Shown here piece by piece: positions 52,720-62,363 of a stretch of DNA of 64,000 nucleotides; within the stretch, counting starts at the first letter, position 1; the number at the start of each line of letters is the position of its first letter. The notes beneath the pieces are model-generated. The model saw nothing but the letters and a program-made list of their open reading frames with translations. It was not told the DNA's origin and searched no databases. The translations under genes and the position numbers were made by a program. The stretch comes from DASRAA01 sp963814165 (GTDB lineage Bacteria; Acidobacteriota; Terriglobia; Terriglobales; Acidobacteriaceae). The stretch lies in the NCBI GenBank assembly GCA_963814165.1, contig CAWFBW010000020.1, positions 1 through 64,000 of the forward strand, given 5' to 3'.

Positions 52720-54429
52720 TTACGGGACAGGGTTCCACGGCACGCAGCTCGGAACTTTCAGCGAAGCTACGCGCGTGGCCCACGCGAAGGTGACGTTTGG
52801 TGTCACGTAGTACTCATCCGTGTACCACATGGTGCATCCGTCGTTGTCAACCGCCATGCTGGTGTAGTCGCCCCAGCGGTTGGAGGTGCTGCGCTGCGAT
52901 CCGGTTCCGGCCCAGAGCAGGCTTTCGGTTCCGAGCGTGCCCAGTGGATCGGTGGCCGCGCGGCTGGCGAAGTTGATCGAGGGGTACACGGTGCTGCTGG
53001 AAGTGCTGTAACCCAAGATGATGTTGCCGGCCTTGTCAATCGCAAGCGAACCCATCCAGCGGTTGGTGGCGTCGGGGTTGTACGTACCCTGCTGATAGAC
53101 GGAAAGCGCCGTCAAGTCGCTGTTGGGTGCGCGGAATTCGTACCAGCGCTCGGCGATAGGAGTGCCGCCGTTGGCGCCAAGTCCGATGGAGTGGCTCACG
53201 ACATACTGGTTCACCGGAACGTTGGCCCGGTTTACCGTGCGGCGGAAAGCCAGCCGGTACATCAGGCGATCACCCAGGGAGTCGAGGCGAGTGCTTGCGC
53301 CCTGCTGCGGAATGCAAAAGGTGGCCCCAAAGCCACAGGCACCGATGAAGGCATTGACGGTGATCGGGTTGGCGGCGTTAGTGCCGGTGAAGACCGCGGT
53401 CCCGGCGGAGAAGTCAGGCTTCATCGTGTACTTGTAAACGTGCGTGTCGCCGGCAGAGAAATTGTCGATGCTGCCGAGGAAGACTTCGGGGGTTCCGGCA
53501 GGCGGCAACAATTCAGGCGAATCGATGTCGGCGGGCAGGAAGCCGTCGTCAAACAGGGTGCCGTTGGAGGTATCGAACACGCAAATCATTTTGGCGGTCG
53601 AATCGCCGACGAGCATCTTGGTCTTCTCGAAAGCGCAAGCTTCTACGCCGAGGTAAGGACCGGTTGAGCTCTGGAAAATATTTTGCGTAGTGTAGTAACC
53701 GTCAATCCACACTCCCAACTTCGGATAATCGGGAAAGCCGGGCGTCTGCGGAAAAGCGAAGCGGTAGTAGGTGCCGGTCGCGTCGGGCGTGGTGGAAATG
53801 GCGACGCAGCTAAAATACGGAGTATTGAATACGGGCTGCATCATCACCCAGCGATGGGCAATCTTGTCCCACTGCGCTATGGGGTCGCCGCTGTTGCGGG
53901 TCTGGCACTGGCCGCCGAATCCGGCCCAGAAGGTGTTGCCGGCGAATGGACCTGCAACTCTCGCGCCCGTGGTCTTGTCGAAGATCTGGTAGGAGGAGTT
54001 CACCCACTGCACGACCTGGGTGTCACCGACGGAGAGGTTCGGGTCCGGCGGAGCACTTGTGACTGAGAAACCGCTGAAACCGACACCCATACCCAGGACG
54101 TTCACTCCTACGGTGGCGGTAGTGGGGTAGAGGGCGGCAGATTGCACGCCAACATTGGCAACTTTCGCGTTCAGTCCATTGGCAATAGCAGCAGCGTGAA
54201 GAGCAGCCTTTGGGCGCAGGACGGGTTCGCTTTCTTTCTGCTGGAACGCCGCGACGGGTTGGTTTTTGATCATTTCACTCAGCGGCTCTGAAATATCGAA
54301 TTTCACCGCGCGAGTGGCGTGAGTGGTCACTCCGGCCTGGGATGTTGCAACCTGCGCTAACGATAGGGCACTAAGGGTCAGCAGGGAACAAGCCAAGGCG
54401 GATATCGGGAGACATTTCTTTAGATTCAT
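52720..54429 (-). CDS. Large secreted protein, unknown function
   Basis: The 569-aa protein has a signal peptide (KKCLPISALACSLLTLSALS) and a repetitive beta-rich body suggestive of a beta-propeller. Conserved-looking blocks are DPNLSVGDTQVVQWVNSSYQ, GDPIAQWDKIAHRWVMMQPV, FPDYPKLGVWIDGYY, QQGASTRLDSLGDRLMYRLA, NRWMGSLAIDKAGNIILGYS and NRWGDYTSMAVDNDGCTMWY. Asp-box-like turns are possible but not canonical. Similar exported proteins occur, to my recollection, in Acidobacteria and other soil phyla without known function. ATG 54429 follows AGAGGAACAC. Single gene. Confidence 0.72.
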   Translation of the reverse strand: MNLKKCLPISALACSLLTLSALSLAQVATSQAGVTTHATRAVKFDISEPLSEMIKNQPVAAFQQKESEPVLRPKAALHAAAIANGLNAKVANVGVQSAALYPTTATVGVNVLGMGVGFSGFSVTSAPPDPNLSVGDTQVVQWVNSSYQIFDKTTGARVAGPFAGNTFWAGFGGQCQTRNSGDPIAQWDKIAHRWVMMQPVFNTPYFSCVAISTTPDATGTYYRFAFPQTPGFPDYPKLGVWIDGYYTTQNIFQSSTGPYLGVEACAFEKTKMLVGDSTAKMICVFDTSNGTLFDDGFLPADIDSPELLPPAGTPEVFLGSIDNFSAGDTHVYKYTMKPDFSAGTAVFTGTNAANPITVNAFIGACGFGATFCIPQQGASTRLDSLGDRLMYRLAFRRTVNRANVPVNQYVVSHSIGLGANGGTPIAERWYEFRAPNSDLTALSVYQQGTYNPDATNRWMGSLAIDKAGNIILGYSTSSSTVYPSINFASRAATDPLGTLGTESLLWAGTGSQRSTSNRWGDYTSMAVDNDGCTMWYTDEYYVTPNVTFAWATRVASLKVPSCVPWNPVP

Positions 54430-54773
54430 GTGTTCCTCTATTCCGTCTGGTAAGGGTTGGTCATCAGAATGGGTTACCGCCGAAGCGACTTTCGGCGGGC
54501 TCATGAGAAATATCACATGGGGCGAAGTTACACAACTATTATTGTAGTTCGCAATACTCCTGCGGAATGGCGATTAACTGATTCTTAATGAGCATCGGGA
54601 TGAACCATTGTGCACGCAATGGCAGCGCAATAATGAATTACCGGGTTGGTGAAGCGGCGGCGGTTAACTACCTGAGCCAGAGTAAGTTACCAGCACATAC
54701 GTGGCGATCATCAACACACCATAAGGCCGACTGAGGGGCTAACGGCCCTGCGAGTGAGACGATCGGCGTAGGG
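54430..54773. other. Intergenic region, no gene seen
   Basis: About 340 bases between two genes on the minus strand. The upstream part (54520-54640) is AT-rich, with ATTATTGTAGTTCGCAATAC, and may hold the promoter of the 52720 gene. No repeat family recognised. Confidence 0.4.
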
Positions 54774-55334
54774 CTACTTTTTCGGAACGGGATACTGCTG
54801 GAATAGTTTTTCCACGGTCGTATTGACCTGTTCGAGCAGTTTGTCACGCTTGTCGCTGAGCTTCTGGTTGGCGATGCCGCGCCAGACAAGCTTCTTTTGC
54901 CGGGCGTCGATGATGTCGAGAACCATCTCGCCTTTGTGGACTACAACCGTGGTGACCGAACCTGGAATGTTGTGCCACATCGTGATTCCGTAATTGATGG
55001 GCGGGATGCCGCTGCCGTAGATGGGGTCCATGTAGTTCACGTTTATGTCGCTGTCGATGGCGCCGTACATCTGTACGTAAAGGTCGGGATCGGCGTCAAC
55101 CTTGGTTAGCCCGCGCTTGGCGAGGTCGTCTTGCACGGCGGCCTGGATCGCGAGGCGCAACATCGGGCGGGCTGCGTTCTCTTTGGGATCGATGGCGTAG
55201 GTCTTGAACTTCGAGAAGTCGAGGGACTTGTCGTATTCGACCTTGATCTTTTGTGCTTGCGCGGCGGCGGCAGCGATGAGCATGGCACCGAGCAGCGCGG
55301 CGAGACGCAAACGAGGGATGCGAGAAGAGGGCAT
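54774..55334 (-). CDS. DUF4136 secreted protein
   Basis: The 186-aa protein has a signal peptide (LAALLGAMLIAAAAAQAQ) and the DUF4136 layout: KIKVEYDKSLDFSKFKTYAI, IQAAVQDDLAKRGLTKVDAD, DLYVQMYGAIDSDINVNYMD and EMVLDIIDARQKKLVWRGIA followed by VEKLFQQYPVP. DUF4136 proteins are periplasmic or lipoprotein-like with unknown role; this one lacks a lipobox Cys. ATG 55334 follows GGGAGACTTT. Confidence 0.83.
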   Translation of the reverse strand: MPSSRIPRLRLAALLGAMLIAAAAAQAQKIKVEYDKSLDFSKFKTYAIDPKENAARPMLRLAIQAAVQDDLAKRGLTKVDADPDLYVQMYGAIDSDINVNYMDPIYGSGIPPINYGITMWHNIPGSVTTVVVHKGEMVLDIIDARQKKLVWRGIANQKLSDKRDKLLEQVNTTVEKLFQQYPVPKK

Positions 55335-55439
55335 AAAGTCTCCCGACGGTTGAAGCCAAGGATTGGAAGTAAGAAGAATTAGAACACAAAGGCGCTGTGC
55401 CTTAGAATCAGACCATTCTTGCCATAGGAGATTCATGGC

Positions 55440-57146
55440 ATGCAACGTCGCCTGATGGTCGGGTTTGTTTTCTCATTTGTCATCCAATCCTTGCTCGCCC
55501 AAGTTGCGGCTCCCACGTCGGACCATCCTGCAAAACCGAAGAAGCTGCCCGGCAATTGCACGGTGAGCGGACGCGTCGTCAGCGCTGCAGATGGGATGCC
55601 TCTGCGGTCGGCGCGGGTGGGTCTGATTGAGGCCAGCGAACGGCACCATCCGCTGGTGTATGGGGCGACGACCGACAGTGACGGGCACTTCGAGATCAAA
55701 CAGATCGAAGCGGGACGATACAACTTTTACGCCGCACACATTGGGTATCTCGAACAACGCTACCAAGCCAAGGACGCCGAACGAGGCGGCGGTGCGGTGT
55801 TATCACTGCTTCCCGAGCAGGCGGTCAGCGACGTGGTGTTTCGGCTCGTGCGCGCAGGGGTGATTACGGGAAGGGTAGTGGACGATAGCGGTGAACCGAT
55901 GGTCAGGATAACCGTGTCTGTGCTGCGCCAACCGACGCAAGAAGAGCGGGAGGACGCGGGGCCCCATGCCAAGAACCTAGAGATGAGGTCCATTTCCATA
56001 TGGCAAACCGACGACCGGGGCGAGTATCGCATTTTCGGGCTGAAGCCGGGAGAGTACTACATCAAGGCATCGGAAACGGGAGGCCTACCCTTCAGCAACG
56101 GGATGATGGAGCGCGGACATGTGGAAAGCTTGGTACGCGAGTTGGGCAGCCAGTTTGCACCGTTGTACTACCCCGGCGTGACACAACTGGGCCAGGCGCA
56201 GGCCGTGCAACTGCAAGCGGGCGAGGAGATGCAGGCAGACTTCGCGATGCGCCGCATCAAACTGGTTGAAGTTTCGGGAAAAGTCATCGGGCAGGACGGG
56301 ACTCCGGCGTCCGGCGCCTTCGTGCATCTCTCACAAAGGGGCGTGAGCGATTGGATCAGCGATTTGGCCAGTCCTACCGACAACAAGGGAGAGTTCACCA
56401 TCAAGGGTGTGCCGCCGGGGAACTATCGCATCAGTGCGGGCACGTATGAGGAAGGGAAAATACGTCAGACTCGACAGAGCCTGGATGTCGGGGAGGACAA
56501 CGTGGATTCGGTGAGGCTGAATCTTGGCGGCGGGGCGAACATTCATGGACGGGTGGTGACGGCGAATGGAGCGCCGATGAGTTCTCCGCACGCCGAGGTG
56601 GTGCTGCAGCCAACCAGCGAGGACACAGAGAGGGAGTCGGGATTCGCGGAGGTCAAGAAGGACGGATCGTTCGAACTCGAGGGAATCGCAGACGGCAGCT
56701 ATGCCGTCCAGACCGCCGTGCCGGAACCAGGATGGTATGTGAGTTCAATACATATCGGGCAGGAAGACGTCTTCCAAAGTGGGCTGCAAGTGGATGGCGG
56801 TGCGGCAAAGGGCAACCTGGAGATTGTAGTGAGCAACGACGGCGCGCAGATCGAGGGCACGGTGACCGACAGCGACAAGAATCAACCCCTGGTAGGGGCC
56901 CGGGTGAAACTTGCGCCCGATCCGATGACGGACTACAACGACATGCGCCAGGACGCGACGAGCACCGACCAGAACGGTCACTACGTGCTGAGTAATGTTC
57001 CGCCCGGGCGATACAGAGTGACGGCGAGATTGGCAGCTAGTGGGGCGGAAGCAACCCCAGTGCGGTCTGAGCCAGTCGCGGTGACGGTGACTCCTCGGGA
57101 ACACCGCGCGGTGGATATGAAGGTGACAGTTCCCCCGGCGGATTAG
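55440..57146 (+). CDS. Secreted carboxypeptidase-regulatory-like repeat protein
   Basis: The 568-aa protein has a signal peptide (MVGFVFSFVIQSLLAQVA) and several prealbumin-like (CarboxypepD_reg/Cna-B-type) beta-sandwich repeats. They share GxV(V)xxxG...P...A and GxYxFxxLxPGxYxI signatures: VSGRVVSAADGMPLRSARV, YGATTDSDGHFEIKQIEAG, ITGRVVDDSGEPMVRITVSV, TDDRGEYRIFGLKPGEYYIK, VSGKVIGQDGTPASGAFVHL and STDQNGHYVLSNVPPGRYRV. Five repeats can be counted. Likely cell-surface or periplasmic, structural or adhesive; function unknown. Divergent from the DUF4136 gene with a 105-bp gap. Precedes the permease cluster by 242 bp. Confidence 0.8.
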   Translation: MQRRLMVGFVFSFVIQSLLAQVAAPTSDHPAKPKKLPGNCTVSGRVVSAADGMPLRSARVGLIEASERHHPLVYGATTDSDGHFEIKQIEAGRYNFYAAHIGYLEQRYQAKDAERGGGAVLSLLPEQAVSDVVFRLVRAGVITGRVVDDSGEPMVRITVSVLRQPTQEEREDAGPHAKNLEMRSISIWQTDDRGEYRIFGLKPGEYYIKASETGGLPFSNGMMERGHVESLVRELGSQFAPLYYPGVTQLGQAQAVQLQAGEEMQADFAMRRIKLVEVSGKVIGQDGTPASGAFVHLSQRGVSDWISDLASPTDNKGEFTIKGVPPGNYRISAGTYEEGKIRQTRQSLDVGEDNVDSVRLNLGGGANIHGRVVTANGAPMSSPHAEVVLQPTSEDTERESGFAEVKKDGSFELEGIADGSYAVQTAVPEPGWYVSSIHIGQEDVFQSGLQVDGGAAKGNLEIVVSNDGAQIEGTVTDSDKNQPLVGARVKLAPDPMTDYNDMRQDATSTDQNGHYVLSNVPPGRYRVTARLAASGAEATPVRSEPVAVTVTPREHRAVDMKVTVPPAD

Positions 57147-57388
57147 AAGCTACTCGTAGCGCAGGGCGAGCGTGAACACCGCACACTTGAAATCAAGCCT
57201 TCCGTGCCAAAGAGCGAGGAATCGCCGAAGTCACTGAGACTTTTCGGCTTGTCGTCGCGTATATCCCGTGGAAGCGCGGTTGGTTCAGGTTTTGCCGTAA
57301 ACCCCACGAAATGCTGGATGAGCTGCACCTGCGGCCGTCCGGCGACTGATAAACTGAAGAGTTCCAGGCATATCCGGACGATTCGCCA

Positions 57389-58618
57389 ATGACAGTTACG
57401 GAGGCAATCCGCATTGCATTGCTTTCACTGTGGGCCAACAAGCTCAGGTCGGTGCTGACGCTGCTTGGCGTTGTGATTGGCGTGTCAGCAGTGATCGCGG
57501 TGGTGACGTTCGTCAACGGAATCAACGGCTATGTGGCCGAGAAGATCTTTAATCTCGGCGCCGACGTGTTCATTGTCAGCAAGGTGCCCAACGTTATTAC
57601 CGACGCCGACCAGTTTATCGAGGGCCAGAAGCGCAAGGACATCGACATGGACGAGTACCATGCGGTGGTCGAGGGCTGCACGGCATGCATGGTGGTGGGC
57701 GCGAGCGTGTACAACCTGAACGGTAAGGTGGTATATGGCACCGAGAGCAGCGCCGACACCTTCATCCGCGGCTGGACGCCGAACATGGCGCGAATCTACG
57801 ACCTTGACGTGGTGACGGGCCGTGCCATCAACGATTCCGACCTGAACACGGCGTCGCCGGTGGCGGTCATCGGATGGGACATTCGCGAAAACCTACTGGG
57901 CGCGACCGATCCGCTGGGGAAAGTCATCCGTGTGGACGGCACCGAGTACACGGTCATCGGCGTGGGCAAGAAACAGGGCAAGACGCTGGGCCAGAGCCGC
58001 GACAATTGGGTGATGCTGCCCATCAACACGTGGTTCAAGGAATACGGGACGCACCACAGCATCAGCATCTGGGCGAAGGGTTACGGCGTTGGGCTGCCGA
58101 TGGAGCGGGCCATTGACCAGGCGCGCGTGATCATGCGGTCGCGGCGGCACGACCGGGTGGGCGAGAAAGACAGCTTCAGCATTGAGACCAACGACAGCTT
58201 CCTGTCCATCTGGGCAAACCTGAGCGGAACATTTTTCATCGTAATGATCGTGATTGCGTCGATTTCGCTGATCGTCGGTGGAATCGTGATCATGAACATC
58301 ATGCTGGTGTCGGTGACCGAGCGGACCCGCGAGATTGGAATCCGCAAAGCGCTGGGCGCAAGGCCGCGAGACGTGATGCGGCAATTCCTGATCGAGTCGA
58401 GCACCATGGCGTTGATCGGCGGAGTGGTCGGCGTACTTCTGGGCATCGCGATTGCGAAAGGCGTCACAGCGGCGATCGGCATGCCGTCGGCCATCAAGCT
58501 TTGGGCCATCGCCGCGGGATTGCTGGTGTCGGCGAGCGTGGGAATCTTCTTTGGAGTCTATCCGGCACGGAAGGCGGCCAAGCTCGATCCCATCGTGGCG
58601 CTGAGGTTTGAGCTATGA
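57389..58618 (+). CDS. MacB-like ABC transporter permease 1
   Basis: The 409-aa protein has the MacB/FtsX-type layout: N-terminal span NKLRSVLTLLGVVIGVSAVI, a periplasmic MacB_PCD domain (about 50-270) and three C-terminal spans (FFIVMIVIASISLIVGGIVI; LIGGVVGVLLGIAIAKGV; IAAGLLVSASVGIFFGVYPA). The signature ERTREIGIRKALGARPRDVM lies between. Its stop overlaps the next ATG (ATGA), so these are co-translated. No ATPase gene is adjacent in the window. Substrate unknown (peptides, antibiotics or lipoproteins are usual for the family). Confidence 0.9.
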   Translation: MTVTEAIRIALLSLWANKLRSVLTLLGVVIGVSAVIAVVTFVNGINGYVAEKIFNLGADVFIVSKVPNVITDADQFIEGQKRKDIDMDEYHAVVEGCTACMVVGASVYNLNGKVVYGTESSADTFIRGWTPNMARIYDLDVVTGRAINDSDLNTASPVAVIGWDIRENLLGATDPLGKVIRVDGTEYTVIGVGKKQGKTLGQSRDNWVMLPINTWFKEYGTHHSISIWAKGYGVGLPMERAIDQARVIMRSRRHDRVGEKDSFSIETNDSFLSIWANLSGTFFIVMIVIASISLIVGGIVIMNIMLVSVTERTREIGIRKALGARPRDVMRQFLIESSTMALIGGVVGVLLGIAIAKGVTAAIGMPSAIKLWAIAAGLLVSASVGIFFGVYPARKAAKLDPIVALRFEL

Positions 58619-59880
58619 GCATGCGCGGCGGCGACTACAAAGAAATCCTGCGCATGGCGCTGGAGACCATCGTCAAGAACAAGATGCGCTCGGGACTGAC
58701 CGTGCTGGGCATCGTGATCGGGGTGATGATGGTCATTCTGATTTCGTCGGTGGTGCGCGGGCTCAACAGCAATGTCGAGAACATGGTGAAAGACATGGGC
58801 TCCGACATCATCTTTGCGTTTCACATCCAGCCGTTTACCTTCGGCAGGCCGACGACGGAGATGCTGACGCGCAAGGAACTGACGCTGGACGATGCCATCG
58901 CCATGCGCGACCTGCCGCACGTGAAGGCGGTAACCGACGGCGTACGGCTGGTGTTGCCGCAATTCGGCACGGGCTCGTATTCAGTGAAGTACAAGGACCG
59001 AAAGACCAAGAACACGATTCTCGACGGCGACTTGCCGGACACGATGAACGTGTTTGACCTGAAGCTCGACAAGGGACGCTGGTTTACGGAAACCGAAAAC
59101 GAGCGCCGCAGTCCGGTGATCGTGCTGGGCTTCGACGCCAGCGAGAAGCTTTTTGAGAACGAAGAACCGCTGGGCAAGGAAATCAACATCGAGGGCCAGC
59201 TGTTCACCGTGATCGGAGTGCTCTCCAAGCGCAAGGCAGCATTCGGCAACGGGTCCAATCCGGAAGACAACCTGGTCTATTTCCCGATCGCCACATTACA
59301 CAAGATGCATCCCGAGCTGAAGCAGCACTGGATCAGCGTGAAAGCGACGTCACACGATGACGTGCCACTGGCGATGGATGAGATGCGTGGCCTGCTGCGG
59401 CGGCGGCGGCATCTGGCGCCCAATCAGCCGGATAACTTCGCGGTGTTTGGCCAGGATTCGTTGAGCGAGGTGTGGAACCAGCTTACCGGCGGAATTTTCG
59501 TGTTCATGTTCGCAGTGTCGAGCGTGGCGCTGATTGTGGGTGGCGTGGGCGTGATGAACATCATGCTGGTGTCGGTGACGGAGCGGACCCGCGAAATTGG
59601 GGTGCGCAAGGCCATCGGTGCGCGCAAACGCGACGTTCTGCTGCAATTCACGCTTGAGGCCATCACACTCACCGCACTGGGAGGCATCCTGGGCATTCTG
59701 CTCGGCGGATTCCTGACCTTGCTGGTGCCGCTGGCATTTCCGTCGCTTCCGGCAAGCATGTCGTTGTCGTGGGTGCTGACGGCGACGATGGTGTCGGTGG
59801 CCATTGGGTTGGTCTTCGGAATCTATCCAGCATGGAAGGCCGCGAACCTCGATCCCATCGAGGCGCTGCGCTACGAGTAG
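58615..59880 (+). CDS. MacB-like ABC transporter permease 2
   Basis: The 421-aa permease has span KNKMRSGLTVLGIVIGVMMV, then periplasmic domain (about 45-290) and the FtsX C-terminal spans: VALIVGGVGVMNIMLVSVTE and LGGILGILLGGFLTLLVPLA, with signature ERTREIGVRKAIGARKRDVL. The last 345 bp are nearly identical to the next gene while the N-terminal halves differ much more. Overlaps permease 1 by four bases. Ends 35 bp before permease 3. Confidence 0.9.
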   Translation: MSMRGGDYKEILRMALETIVKNKMRSGLTVLGIVIGVMMVILISSVVRGLNSNVENMVKDMGSDIIFAFHIQPFTFGRPTTEMLTRKELTLDDAIAMRDLPHVKAVTDGVRLVLPQFGTGSYSVKYKDRKTKNTILDGDLPDTMNVFDLKLDKGRWFTETENERRSPVIVLGFDASEKLFENEEPLGKEINIEGQLFTVIGVLSKRKAAFGNGSNPEDNLVYFPIATLHKMHPELKQHWISVKATSHDDVPLAMDEMRGLLRRRRHLAPNQPDNFAVFGQDSLSEVWNQLTGGIFVFMFAVSSVALIVGGVGVMNIMLVSVTERTREIGVRKAIGARKRDVLLQFTLEAITLTALGGILGILLGGFLTLLVPLAFPSLPASMSLSWVLTATMVSVAIGLVFGIYPAWKAANLDPIEALRYE

Positions 59881-59915
59881 CAGTACATAGGGCGAGTTCG
59901 TTTGGCGTGGGTTGT

Positions 59916-61175
59916 ATGCGTCGAGGCGACTACCAGCAGATCCTGCGCATGGCGTGGGACACGATTACGACAAACAAGCTGCGCTCGGGTTTGACCATCC
60001 TGGGCGTGGTGATCGGCATCATGATGGTGATCGTAATCTCCTCGGTGGTGCGCGGGCTGAATGCCAATGTCGAAGGCATGCTGAACGATATGGGTTCCGA
60101 CATGATCTTCGCCTTCCACATCGACGTATTCCAGTTTGGACGCCCCACCACCGAGATGCTGACCCGCAAGGAACTGACCCTGGACGACGCGCTGGCCATG
60201 CGCGATCTGCCGCACGTCAAGGCCAGCACCGCCAGCCTGCGCATCATGATGCCTGAATTCGGCACCGGCACCTTTGCGCTGAAATACAAAGGACGCAAGA
60301 CGAAAAACACCATCGTCGACGGCAACCTGCCGGCGACGATCCTGACCGACGACCTGAAAATTGTGCGCGGCCGCTGGTTCACGGAATCGGAGAATGAACA
60401 CCGGAGCATGGTTGCCGTGCTGGGCAGTGACGCCGCCGACAAACTGTTCGAGAACGAAGATCCGATTGGCAAGGAGATCAACATCGAGGGACGTCTGTTC
60501 CTAGTGATTGGCGTGATCGACAAGCGCAAAGCGGCATTCGGAGGCGGCTCGAATCCCGAAGACAACATCGTCCGTATGCCGATCTCCACGGTGCATATGA
60601 TGCATCCCGAGGTGCGACAGTACTGGATTACCACGAAGGCGACATCCCATGCCGACATGGAGGCGGCGATGGACGAGATGCGCGCGCTGCTCCGTCGCCG
60701 CCGTCACCTTGCACCAAATCAACCGGACAACTTCGCCGTCTTCAGTCAGGACGCGATGCGCGACACCTGGAACCAGCTAACCAGCGGGATCTTTGTGTTC
60801 ATGTTTGCGGTCTCGAGCGTGGCACTAATTGTGGGTGGCGTGGGCGTGATGAACATCATGCTGGTGTCGGTGACGGAGCGGACCCGCGAAATTGGGGTGC
60901 GCAAGGCCATCGGTGCGCGCAAACGCGACGTTCTGCTGCAATTCACGCTTGAGGCCATCACACTCACCGCACTGGGAGGCATCCTGGGCATTCTGCTCGG
61001 CGGATTCCTGACCTTGCTGGTGCCGTTGGCATTTCCGTCGTTGCCGGCGAGCATGTCGTTGTCGTGGGTGCTGACGGCGACGATGGTGTCGGTGGCCATT
61101 GGGTTGGTCTTCGGAATCTATCCTGCATGGAAGGCCGCGAACCTCGATCCCATCGAGGCGCTGCGCTACGAGTAG
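59916..61175 (+). CDS. MacB-like ABC transporter permease 3
   Basis: The 419-aa paralog of permease 2, with the same plan (span NKLRSGLTILGVVIGIMMVI; signature ERTREIGVRKAIGARKRDVL). ATG 59916 (MRRGDYQQILRMAWDT) is used because it aligns with MRGGDYKEILRMALET of permease 2; upstream open frame overlaps permease 2. Periplasmic domains share about two thirds of residues by eye (ETEN/ESEN, FGRPTTEMLTRKELTLDD), so the pair arose by tandem duplication, later homogenised at the 3' end. Confidence 0.9.
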   Translation: MRRGDYQQILRMAWDTITTNKLRSGLTILGVVIGIMMVIVISSVVRGLNANVEGMLNDMGSDMIFAFHIDVFQFGRPTTEMLTRKELTLDDALAMRDLPHVKASTASLRIMMPEFGTGTFALKYKGRKTKNTIVDGNLPATILTDDLKIVRGRWFTESENEHRSMVAVLGSDAADKLFENEDPIGKEINIEGRLFLVIGVIDKRKAAFGGGSNPEDNIVRMPISTVHMMHPEVRQYWITTKATSHADMEAAMDEMRALLRRRRHLAPNQPDNFAVFSQDAMRDTWNQLTSGIFVFMFAVSSVALIVGGVGVMNIMLVSVTERTREIGVRKAIGARKRDVLLQFTLEAITLTALGGILGILLGGFLTLLVPLAFPSLPASMSLSWVLTATMVSVAIGLVFGIYPAWKAANLDPIEALRYE

Positions 61176-61208
61176 GCCGCGGGGGTCTGCTAATCTGAAC
61201 AGCTTGTG

Positions 61209-62363
61209 ATGCAATCTGTGTTTACAGTCGTTGCCGCGGTGTGCGCACTGCTGGCGCTGGCCGGCGCGGCGTATTTCGCGCTGTGCGTTTGGGCGGCGGG
61301 ACGGTTTCGCCGACAGGCGCATTCGGCGGTGCACACGGGTTTCGCGCCGCCGGTCAGTATCCTGAAGTCGCTGAAGGGGCTCGATCCGCACATGTATGCG
61401 GCGTTTCGCAGCCATTGCATGTTCGACTACGGCGAATATGAGCTCCTGTTCGGGGTGAGCGATTCGAACGAACCGGCATTGGAACTGGTGACGCGGCTCC
61501 AAGAAGAATTTCCTGACCGGGCGATTCGCGTGGTGGAGTGTCCGCTGGAGCTGGGGATGAACGGCAAGGTGAGCACGCTGGCGCAGATGTTGCCGCACGC
61601 GAAGTATGCGCACGTGCTCATTAACGACAGCGACATTGTGGCGCCACCGGACTACCTCCATAGAGTAATGCGCTGGTTTGCCGACGAGCACGTGGGTATG
61701 GTGACGTCGCTCTATCGCGGGCGGGCAGGGAAGACCATACCCTCGCGTCTGGAGGCGCTGGGCATCAACACCGATTTCATGGGCGGTGTGCTGGTGGCCC
61801 GGGAGATGGAAGGTGGCGTGAAGTTTGCACTGGGCGCGACCATGGCCATACCGAAGCGCGTACTGCGTGAGATCGGCGGGCTCGAAGCGCTGGTCGATTA
61901 CCTGGGAGATGATTATGAACTGGGCGCTCGAACTGCCGCCGCAGGCTACAAGGTGGAGCTTGCGGATGTGGTGGTGGAAACGGCGGTGCCCGACTACACT
62001 TTCGGCCAGTTCTGGTCGCATCAACTGCGCTGGGCGCGCAATAACAAACACCTGCGGACCGAGCAGTACTTCGGTTTGATTGTCACCTTTGGACTGGCTG
62101 GCGCAATCTTGTCGGTGCTGGCCGCTCCGCAAGCGTGGTGGGCGTGGACGGCCTTCGCGATCGTGGCGGCAACACGGCTGGCAGCGGTGGTGACCATTGG
62201 TCGCGGCGTGCTGAACGACTCGAGCGTGCTACGTGACCTGTGGCTGGTTCCGGCGCGAGACTTCGCGGCACTCGCCGTCTGGGTAGCGAGCTTCGGAGGC
62301 GACGAAGTCGAATGGCGGGGAACGAAGTTCAGGGTGAAAGACGGGAAGCTGGAAAAGGTCTGA
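61209..62363 (+). CDS. hpnI: HpnI-type family 2 glycosyltransferase
   Basis: The 384-aa membrane glycosyltransferase fits the ceramide-glucosyltransferase-like group that includes HpnI of hopanoid (bacteriohopanetetrol glucosamine) synthesis. It has an N-terminal span (VVAAVCALLALAGAAYFALC), GT-A core VSILKSLKGLDPHMY, LLFGVSDSNEPALELV, the DxD-equivalent VLINDSDIVAPPDYL, GDDYELGARTAAAGYKV, the HQLRWARNN (QxxRW) motif, and C-terminal spans around 290-345. ATG 61209 is one codon after a GTG at 61206. Precedes a B12-binding radical SAM gene by 232 bp; the pairing hints at hopanoid or glycolipid work, but other hpn genes are not visible here. Confidence 0.72.
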   Translation: MQSVFTVVAAVCALLALAGAAYFALCVWAAGRFRRQAHSAVHTGFAPPVSILKSLKGLDPHMYAAFRSHCMFDYGEYELLFGVSDSNEPALELVTRLQEEFPDRAIRVVECPLELGMNGKVSTLAQMLPHAKYAHVLINDSDIVAPPDYLHRVMRWFADEHVGMVTSLYRGRAGKTIPSRLEALGINTDFMGGVLVAREMEGGVKFALGATMAIPKRVLREIGGLEALVDYLGDDYELGARTAAAGYKVELADVVVETAVPDYTFGQFWSHQLRWARNNKHLRTEQYFGLIVTFGLAGAILSVLAAPQAWWAWTAFAIVAATRLAAVVTIGRGVLNDSSVLRDLWLVPARDFAALAVWVASFGGDEVEWRGTKFRVKDGKLEKV

